A DNA stretch of 21,307 nucleotides. Source: an uncultured Campylobacterota bacterium. GTDB lineage: Bacteria; Campylobacterota; Campylobacteria; Campylobacterales; Arcobacteraceae. The stretch covers positions 1-21,307 of the forward strand of contig CAIJNA010000057.1 of NCBI GenBank assembly GCA_903821805.1, in the 5' to 3' direction. Below the pieces are notes generated by a model. That model did not search any database and was not told where the DNA came from. It saw only the letters and a list, made by a program, of their open reading frames with translations. How positions within the stretch are numbered: position 1 is the stretch's first letter; every line of letters starts with the position of its first letter. A program made the position numbers and the translations under genes. Below, in pieces: positions 16,455-21,307 of the stretch.

Positions 16455-16646
16455 TTAGTTTGCACTAACTGCAGTTATAGCAGTTTGAATTCTAGCTATA
16501 TCTTTTTTAACTAGCTTTAATTCACTTGTGTTAGTTAATTGCATTGTTTTCAACTTAGCTCTAAGTTCAAACAATAACACCTTTTTCTCTTTTAACAATG
16601 CTTTTAGTTCTTCTAAACTTTTAGTATTTAAATCAGAATATATCAT
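16455..16646 (-). CDS. rpmC: 50S ribosomal protein L29
   Basis: Small helical hairpin protein at the exit tunnel, where trigger factor and SRP dock. The 63 residues contain the family pattern SLEELKALLKEKKVLLFELR and the second helix KKDIARIQTAI. The ATG at 16646 lies 14 bases inside the end of rplP, with GAGGCG just upstream. This is the largest overlap in the operon and implies coupled translation. Confidence 0.95.
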   Translation of the reverse strand: MIYSDLNTKSLEELKALLKEKKVLLFELRAKLKTMQLTNTSELKLVKKDIARIQTAITAVSAN

Positions 16647-17058
16647 TTTGCGCCTCTAATGTTACAATTTTCGTTTTAAATGGTAATTTATGAAGAGCTA
16701 AAGTTAATGCTTCTCTTGCTAATGATTCTTCAACACCAGCCATTTCAAAACAAATTCTACCTGGCTTGATATTCATAACCCATTTATCAACACTTCCTTT
16801 ACCTTTACCCATTCTAGTTTCAAGTGGTTTAGCAGTTAAAGGTTTATCAGGGAATACAGTAATCCAAACTTTACCAGTTCTTTTTACTTTTCTTGTCATT
16901 GCAATCCTTGCTGCTTCAATTTGTCTTGAATCTATTCTTCCGTGCTCAAGAGCCTTAAGTCCGATAGTACCGTATGCAAGTTCGTGACCTCTCATAGAGT
17001 TACCTCTATTTCGACCCTTCATTACTTTTCTAAATTTAGTTCTTTTAGGCATTAACAT
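16633..17058 (-). CDS. rplP: 50S ribosomal protein L16
   Basis: Lies near the A-site tRNA and organises the peptidyl-transferase region. The 141 residues start MLMPKRTKFRKVMKGRNRG, the classic L16 N-terminus, and include RIAMTRKVKRTGKVWITVFP and the RMGKGKGSVDKWV loop. GAGG lies nine bases before the first ATG at 17058; the second ATG at 17052 is less well placed. Confidence 0.97.
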   Translation of the reverse strand: MLMPKRTKFRKVMKGRNRGNSMRGHELAYGTIGLKALEHGRIDSRQIEAARIAMTRKVKRTGKVWITVFPDKPLTAKPLETRMGKGKGSVDKWVMNIKPGRICFEMAGVEESLAREALTLALHKLPFKTKIVTLEAQNDIF

Positions 17059-17060
17059 AA

Positions 17061-17765
17061 TTAGTTACCTCTTCTTGGTGGTTTACTTGGTCTTCTTTTT
17101 TTATCAAATTCTTCAGTTTTTTCTGGTTGAATTCCTTTTGCAAGAACTTCCCCTTTAAATATCCAAACTTTGATTCCAGTACAACCGTAAGTTGTGTGAC
17201 CTTCTGCAAAACCGTAATCAATTTTAGCTCTTAGTGTATGCAATGGAACTCTTCCCTCTAAATACCACTCAGTTCTAGCCATTTCAGCCCCACCAAGTCT
17301 TCCAGAAACAGAAACTTTGATACCTTTAGCACCAGCTTTGATAGCATTTTGCATAACTCTTTTCATAGCTCTTCTAAATGCAACTCGTCTTTCAAGTTGT
17401 TGCGCTACATTTTCAGCAGCAAGTTGAGCAGAAAGGAAAGGTTTTCTTTCTTCTTTAATGTTAACAGCGATCTCTTTTCCAACTAATGTAGCAAGAGCAG
17501 TTTTGATCTTTTCAACATCAGCACCTTTTTTACCAATTATGATACCTGGTTTAGCAGCAACAATAGTAACTCTAACTTTTTTAGCAGTTCTTTCTATTAC
17601 AGTTTGTGCTATACCAGCATAATAAAGTTCTTTTTTAATATATTTTCTGATTTTATCATCTTCAGCTATATTAGCAGGCATTTTATCAAAACTTGGAAAC
17701 CATCTGCTTTCCCAGTTTCTATTAATCCCTAATCTTAGTCCAATTGGATTTACTTTTTGACCCAT
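17061..17765 (-). CDS. rpsC: 30S ribosomal protein S3
   Basis: Lines the mRNA entry tunnel with S4 and S5. The 234 residues start MGQKVNPIGLRLGINRNWES. The KH domain shows its GxxG loop in IIIGKKGADVEKIK (about 75-88). The C-terminal domain has VSGRLGGAEMARTEW and GCTGIKVWIFKGE, and the tail is rich in Lys, Arg and Pro. The ATG overlaps the rplV stop in TAATG. Confidence 0.97.
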   Translation of the reverse strand: MGQKVNPIGLRLGINRNWESRWFPSFDKMPANIAEDDKIRKYIKKELYYAGIAQTVIERTAKKVRVTIVAAKPGIIIGKKGADVEKIKTALATLVGKEIAVNIKEERKPFLSAQLAAENVAQQLERRVAFRRAMKRVMQNAIKAGAKGIKVSVSGRLGGAEMARTEWYLEGRVPLHTLRAKIDYGFAEGHTTYGCTGIKVWIFKGEVLAKGIQPEKTEEFDKKRRPSKPPRRGN

Positions 17766-18094
17766 TACTTATCTCCTTCTCTTGCAGCTACTTCAACATA
17801 AATGTGTGCAGTAGGTCTATGCTTAGGTGATGCACTTCCTCTAGCTCGTGGAGTAAATCTCTTAAGAACTGGACCTTTGTCAACTCTACAGCTTGTTACG
17901 ATTGCATTTTCTGATTCTAGACCAGCATTAGCAACAGCACTTGCTATAACTTTTGCAATAATTCCAGCTGCTTTATTTGGAGTAAATTCTAAAGAAGCTA
18001 TAGCTACTTCAGCATTCATACCTTGAACTTCTCTTGCTACTAATCTAGCTTTAATTGGAGAGAGTCTAATAAATTTCAATGTTGCTTTACTCAT
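17765..18094 (-). CDS. rplV: 50S ribosomal protein L22
   Basis: Its extended loop lines the exit tunnel, a site of macrolide resistance changes in other bacteria. The 109 residues include the N-terminal KFIRLSPIKARLVAREVQGM and the loop KRFTPRARGSASPKHRPTAH, with no visible deletion. It starts three bases after rpsS, with AAGGTAGG upstream. Confidence 0.97.
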   Translation of the reverse strand: MSKATLKFIRLSPIKARLVAREVQGMNAEVAIASLEFTPNKAAGIIAKVIASAVANAGLESENAIVTSCRVDKGPVLKRFTPRARGSASPKHRPTAHIYVEVAAREGDK

Positions 18095-18097
18095 TGA

Positions 18098-18376
18098 TTA
18101 ACCTACCTTTCTTTGAACAGAACCTTTGTGTCCCTTAAATGTTCTAGTTGGTGCAAATTCACCTAATTTATAACCGATATGATTTTCAGTAATAGTTACT
18201 GGAATGAAATTTCTTCCATTATGTACAGTAAAAGTTAATCCTATCATAGTTGGTAAAATCGTACTTCTTCTTGACCAAGTTTTAATTGGTTTCTTATCAT
18301 TAGTTTCTATAGCTTTAGTCACTTTTTTTGATAGATGAGAATCAACAAATGGACCTTTTTTAATACTTCTTGCCAT
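18098..18376 (-). CDS. rpsS: 30S ribosomal protein S19
   Basis: Head protein in contact with S13 and the A-site tRNA. The 92 residues start MARSIKKGPFVDSHL and carry the signature WSRRSTILPTMIGLTFTVHN and the KLGEFAPTRTFKGH segment. AAGGG lies upstream in the 9-base gap after rplB. Confidence 0.97.
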   Translation of the reverse strand: MARSIKKGPFVDSHLSKKVTKAIETNDKKPIKTWSRRSTILPTMIGLTFTVHNGRNFIPVTITENHIGYKLGEFAPTRTFKGHKGSVQRKVG

Positions 18377-18385
18377 TATTTACCC

Positions 18386-19213
18386 TTATTTCTTTCTTTT
18401 TGAGATAATTAGTCTATCACTAGATTTTTTCTTTCTAGTTTTATAACCTTTAGTTGGCATACCCCATGGAGTAACAGGATGTCTACCTGGACCAGTTTTA
18501 CCTTCTCCTCCACCATGTGGGTGATCGATAGGGTTCATTGCAGATCCTCTTGTTTGTGGTCTAATACCCATATGTCTTGCTCTACCAGCTTTACCTATTA
18601 CCATATTAGAATAATCTTCATTACCTACTATACCGATAGTTGCCATACAAACGCCAAGGATTTTTCTCATTTCACCACTTGGTAATCTCATAATTACATA
18701 TTTATCTTCTCTACCCATAACTTGTGCATATCCACCAGCTGATCTAGCGATTTGACCACCATGACCTGGACTCATTTCAATATTATGAACCATTGTACCA
18801 ACTGGGATACTCATAAGTTGCATAGCATTTCCTGATTTAATATCAAGACCACTAATTGCAGCTTGAATACTATCTCCAACTTTCATACCACTTGCTTGTA
18901 AGATATATCTTTTGTCACCATCTACATAAGTAACAAGACAGATTCTACAGTTTCTGTATGGGTCATATTCAACAGTAGTTACTGTACCTGGAATATCAAA
19001 TTTATTTCTTTTGAAATCTATTATTCTATATTGTTTTTTTGCACCAGCTTCTCTATGTCTGCTTGTGATTCTTCCATTATTATTTCTACCAGCAGCAGCT
19101 TTTACTTTTACAAGTAGCGATTTTACTGTAGGTTTAGAAGTAATATCAGAAGTGTCCATAACACTCATAAATCTTCTTGCAGGTGTAATTGGTCTAAATT
19201 TTTTAATTGCCAT
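18386..19213 (-). CDS. rplB: 50S ribosomal protein L2
   Basis: Binds 23S rRNA next to the peptidyl-transferase centre and helps join the subunits. The 275 residues are normal length. The N-terminus has KKFRPITPARRFM; the RNA-binding core includes GAKKQYRIIDFKRNK; the C-terminal NPIDHPHGGGEGKTGPGRHP holds the histidine long linked to peptidyl-transferase function. AAGGAAG lies upstream of the ATG. It follows rplW by ten bases. Confidence 0.98.
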   Translation of the reverse strand: MAIKKFRPITPARRFMSVMDTSDITSKPTVKSLLVKVKAAAGRNNNGRITSRHREAGAKKQYRIIDFKRNKFDIPGTVTTVEYDPYRNCRICLVTYVDGDKRYILQASGMKVGDSIQAAISGLDIKSGNAMQLMSIPVGTMVHNIEMSPGHGGQIARSAGGYAQVMGREDKYVIMRLPSGEMRKILGVCMATIGIVGNEDYSNMVIGKAGRARHMGIRPQTRGSAMNPIDHPHGGGEGKTGPGRHPVTPWGMPTKGYKTRKKKSSDRLIISKRKK

Positions 19214-19223
19214 CTTTACTTCC

Positions 19224-19505
19224 TTATGCCGATAGGTTCGCTATTTGAGCGCCGTCTGGTAATGTAACATAGAATTTTTTGAAGTCTGGTCTTGAACCAA
19301 GTCTTCCTTTAAATCTTTTAACTTTACCTTTTTGTCTTAAAGAATTAACATTTGTAGGTGTTACTCCAAAATATTCTTTAAATACCTCTTTTAATCCATT
19401 TTTAGTCATTTTAGGACTAGTCTGAACAACGATCACTCCATTTTCTTGAAGTGCTATTGTTTTTTCTGTATAAAGGATCGATTTGATATCTGTAATATCT
19501 GCCAT
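19224..19505 (-). CDS. rplW: 50S ribosomal protein L23
   Basis: Docking site for trigger factor and SRP at the exit tunnel. The 93 residues start MADITDIKSILYTEKTIAL. The conserved FGVTPTNVNSLRQKGKVKRF loop follows KMTKNGLKEVFKEY. The ending GAQIANLSA is short. AAGGG lies upstream in a 15-base gap after rplD. Confidence 0.96.
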   Translation of the reverse strand: MADITDIKSILYTEKTIALQENGVIVVQTSPKMTKNGLKEVFKEYFGVTPTNVNSLRQKGKVKRFKGRLGSRPDFKKFYVTLPDGAQIANLSA

Positions 19506-19520
19506 ATTTTACCCTTCTTC

Positions 19521-20126
19521 TTAAGCTATTAAGCTGTCAACTACAGCTTTTTCAATCAATATTGAGTGAAAAGCAGCGATTGCATAAGCATTTAATTCTG
19601 ATTTTTCTATCACATAACAATTTTTAATATTTCTAAATGCAAGGTATGTATTGTCATCAAAATTTTCAACAACGATTAATACATCTCTTTTGTTTATTTT
19701 ATTAACTATTGCAGCCGCATCTTTAGTTTTTGCAGACTCCACTTTTATAGAATCAACAACAAATAAACAACCTTTTTCAGCTTGAGCATTAATTGCATAA
19801 TTAAGTGCTAGAACTTTTTGTTTTTTATTTATTTTTTGGTTGTAATTTCTATTAGATGGTCCAAAAACTTGTCCACCGCCAACGAATAATGGTGATCTTT
19901 TAGAACCCCATCTAGCTGCTCCACTTCCTTTTTGTGATTTAGGTTTTTTACCACCACCACTAACTTCTGATCTATTTTTAACTCTAGCCGTATTAGATCT
20001 CAAAGATGCCAAATATGACTTTACAAATAAATGTAAGTTATGTGAATTAATATTTTGAAACTTTTCTGGTAAAACTATTTCACCATTTGCTTCAAATTTA
20101 TCATTTAGTACTACTAATTTAGACAT
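19521..20126 (-). CDS. rplD: 50S ribosomal protein L4
   Basis: Has a globular body and a loop lining the exit tunnel. In E. coli it represses its own S10 operon, but that cannot be inferred here. The 201 residues include the loop region KKPKSQKGSGAARWGSKRSP and the GGGQVFGPSNRNY motif, with the usual C-terminal FHSILIEKAVVDSL. The ATG overlaps the rplC stop in TAATG. Confidence 0.96.
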   Translation of the reverse strand: MSKLVVLNDKFEANGEIVLPEKFQNINSHNLHLFVKSYLASLRSNTARVKNRSEVSGGGKKPKSQKGSGAARWGSKRSPLFVGGGQVFGPSNRNYNQKINKKQKVLALNYAINAQAEKGCLFVVDSIKVESAKTKDAAAIVNKINKRDVLIVVENFDDNTYLAFRNIKNCYVIEKSELNAYAIAAFHSILIEKAVVDSLIA

Positions 20127-20698
20127 TATGCTATCCTTACTTTACCTAAAGAACCATTTGCACCAGCAACAGATCCCTTAAGAACTAAAATTCCAGTTTC
20201 TTTATCAAAAGAAACTATGTTGTTTTTATGTGTAATTGTTTCATTACCATATTGTCCTGGCATTTTCTTACCTGGTTGTACTCTTCCTGGCCATTCACAG
20301 TTTCCGATTGAACCTGTTCTTCTACCCATTCTGTGTCCATGAGAACCTCTACCACCAGCAAAGTTCCATCTTTTTACAACACCTGAGAATCCTCTACCTT
20401 TAGTTTTGAATGTACTTTTAACAACTACACCCTCTACTAGTAAAGAACTATCAAGATCTCCAGCTTCAGTGTTTACAACTGGCATAGTTGCAAATCTATT
20501 AAACTCTTTAGAGATGTTATATTTTTTTTGTTGTCCTTCGATAGCTTTGTTAAATTTCTTACCACTACTATAAGCAACGATAGCTACGCCATCATTTACT
20601 TCACAAACTTTAGTATCTAATACTCTTACTAATGTAACAGGTATTGAAGGTACTGCAATAGTTCTACTCATTCCGATTTTTTCTACAATAAATTCCAT
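20126..20698 (-). CDS. rplC: 50S ribosomal protein L3
   Basis: Early-assembly large-subunit protein that reaches towards the peptidyl-transferase centre. The 190 residues are slightly shorter than E. coli L3. The signature is GFSGVVKRWNFAGGRGSHGH followed by RMGRRTGSIG and MPGQYGNETIT. It has the best ribosome-binding site in the operon, AGGAGGT, in the 10-base gap after rpsJ. Confidence 0.97.
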   Translation of the reverse strand: MEFIVEKIGMSRTIAVPSIPVTLVRVLDTKVCEVNDGVAIVAYSSGKKFNKAIEGQQKKYNISKEFNRFATMPVVNTEAGDLDSSLLVEGVVVKSTFKTKGRGFSGVVKRWNFAGGRGSHGHRMGRRTGSIGNCEWPGRVQPGKKMPGQYGNETITHKNNIVSFDKETGILVLKGSVAGANGSLGKVRIA

Positions 20699-20708
20699 CT
20701 ATTACCTC

Positions 20709-21023
20709 CTATTCTTTACCCATTGATCTTACTTCTACATCCACTTCTGGTGCAAGATCAAGTTTCATTAACGAATCGATAGTATCTGGTGTTGCAGATA
20801 CAATATCAATAATTCTTGCATGAATTCGAATTTCGAATTGCTCTCTGCTTGATTTATTAACATGTGGCGATTTTATAACAGTATATCTTCTGAATTTAGT
20901 AGGGATTGGAATCGGTCCTACTAATTCAGCTCCTGTTCTTTTTACAGCTTCTATAATTGAAGCAACAGAACGATCTAAAACTCTGTGATCATAAGCTTTA
21001 AGCTTTAATCTTATTTTTTCCAT
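20709..21023 (-). CDS. rpsJ: 30S ribosomal protein S10
   Basis: Head protein of the small subunit that also works with NusB as a transcription antitermination factor. The 104 residues include RLKAYDHRVLDRSVASI, the loop GPIPIPTKFRRYTV and the REQFEIRIHARIIDI strand. It is the first gene of the operon. AAGGA lies seven bases before the ATG, after a leader of about 60 bases that contains a small hairpin. Confidence 0.98.
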   Translation of the reverse strand: MEKIRLKLKAYDHRVLDRSVASIIEAVKRTGAELVGPIPIPTKFRRYTVIKSPHVNKSSREQFEIRIHARIIDIVSATPDTIDSLMKLDLAPEVDVEVRSMGKE

Positions 21024-21044
21024 TTTTTTCCTTTAAAGAACTCG

Positions 21045-21071
21045 TCAGGCATTATTTTAATACAACCCTGA
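21045..21071 (-). promoter_or_regulatory. Small hairpin in the S10 operon leader
   Basis: On the minus strand TCAGG and CCTGA pair around a 17-base A/T-rich interior that can itself form a short ATTA/TAAT stem. It lies between the promoter and the rpsJ ribosome-binding site. It might be a regulatory leader structure, but with a five-pair outer stem this is tentative. Confidence 0.35.
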
Positions 21072-21089
21072 TCTTATGTATGAGCGCGG

Positions 21090-21118
21090 ATTTTAGCCAA
21101 AAACACAACCAATGTCAA
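21090..21118 (-). promoter_or_regulatory. Main sigma-70-type promoter of the S10-spc operon
   Basis: On the minus strand TTGACA (21118-21113), a spacer of exactly 17 bases and TAAAAT (21095-21090). This near-consensus -35/-10 pair is unusual for Campylobacterota, where -35 boxes are often absent. The expected start is near 21083, about 60 bases before the rpsJ ATG. Confidence 0.85.
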
Positions 21119-21200
21119 TAAATAATGATGATTTTTACACTTTTTTTGACAATTTTCTGAAATTTATTTCCTTTTAACAAGGAACATAATATTATTACGC

Positions 21201-21307
21201 ATGAATATTTTAGAAACACTTTATGAAAATAAAATAAATTTTCCTCTCCTTTTGGATAGAAAAATAAATATAGAAACAAATAAAACATTTTTATTTGGTC
21301 CAAAACT
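21201..21307 (+). CDS. N-terminal fragment of an unidentified gene, possibly a P-loop ATPase
   Basis: From the ATG at 21201 the frame stays open for 35 codons to the window edge (MNILETLYENKINFPLLLDR..., then FLFGPK). The last residues, a hydrophobic strand followed by GPK, resemble the start of a Walker A loop as in AAA-type ATP-binding proteins, but the decisive GKT/S lies beyond the edge. It diverges from the S10 operon. There is no Shine-Dalgarno sequence near the ATG; AAGGAA is 17 bases away. An in-frame stop at 21147 and the lack of other starts support this ATG. It may also be a chance frame. Confidence 0.5.
   Translation, partial: MNILETLYENKINFPLLLDRKINIETNKTFLFGPK

Noticed and set aside
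21115..21303. Minus-strand open frame upstream of rpsJ.
   Set aside because: It runs into the -35 box of the S10 promoter, is Phe/Ile/Lys-rich low-complexity sequence, and has no family features; the opposite strand carries a better start.
1..21307. Mobile elements, CRISPR, defence or other accessory systems.
   Set aside because: I looked for transposase or integrase genes, direct-repeat arrays and genes of foreign character and found none; gene content and order are housekeeping throughout.

Overview
The window is a strongly AT-rich stretch of a bacterial chromosome that is almost entirely housekeeping genes. Several traits point to the Campylobacterota (Epsilonproteobacteria), and the overall impression is of an Arcobacter-like member. 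These are the protein character, a ribosomal operon with no rpmD (L30) between rpsE and rplO, a short zinc-type S14, a short ThiC, and a small integral-membrane gene directly upstream of mrdA. The genus-level guess rests on recognising protein families, not on a search.

Layout. (1) Positions 1-3762, minus strand: rpsA (ribosomal protein S1), serA (phosphoglycerate dehydrogenase) and efp (EF-P, cut by the left edge) in transcription order rpsA-serA-efp with short gaps. (2) Positions 3910-6145, minus strand: a small MreD-like membrane protein followed by mrdA (penicillin-binding protein 2), the peptidoglycan elongation pair. (3) Positions 6261-8695, plus strand: thiC, interrupted by a one-base frameshift, then a YeeE/YedE-family (thiosulfate-type) transporter, ending in a stem-loop. 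(4) Positions 8850-10061, plus strand: the Mrp/ApbC iron-sulfur carrier ATPase with a Cys/His tail, ending in a strong terminator. (5) Positions 10288-21118, minus strand: a continuous S10-spc ribosomal operon, transcribed from a near-consensus promoter at 21090-21118 in the order rpsJ, rplC, rplD, rplW, rplB, rpsS, rplV, rpsC, rplP, rpmC, rpsQ, rplN, rplX, rplE, rpsN, rpsH, rplF, rplR, rpsE, rplO, secY, map, infA, and closed by a hairpin terminator after infA. (6) Position 21201 to the right edge, plus strand: the first codons of a divergent gene, perhaps a P-loop ATPase.

How the genes work together. The large operon makes most of the proteins that surround the polypeptide exit tunnel and the decoding site, plus the SecY channel, the aminopeptidase that removes the initiator Met, and initiation factor IF1. 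The left-hand cluster adds S1 and EF-P, so translation dominates the window. Many junctions in the operon are tight: five TAATG stop-start overlaps, a 14-base overlap (rplP/rpmC), and ribosome-binding sites embedded in the previous gene's stop region.

I saw no mobile elements, CRISPR arrays, tRNAs, rRNAs or accessory island. I do not see an undescribed system here. The points most worth checking are the thiC frameshift, the thiC-transporter pairing, a possible leaderless transcript for the MreD-like gene, and the S10 leader hairpin.
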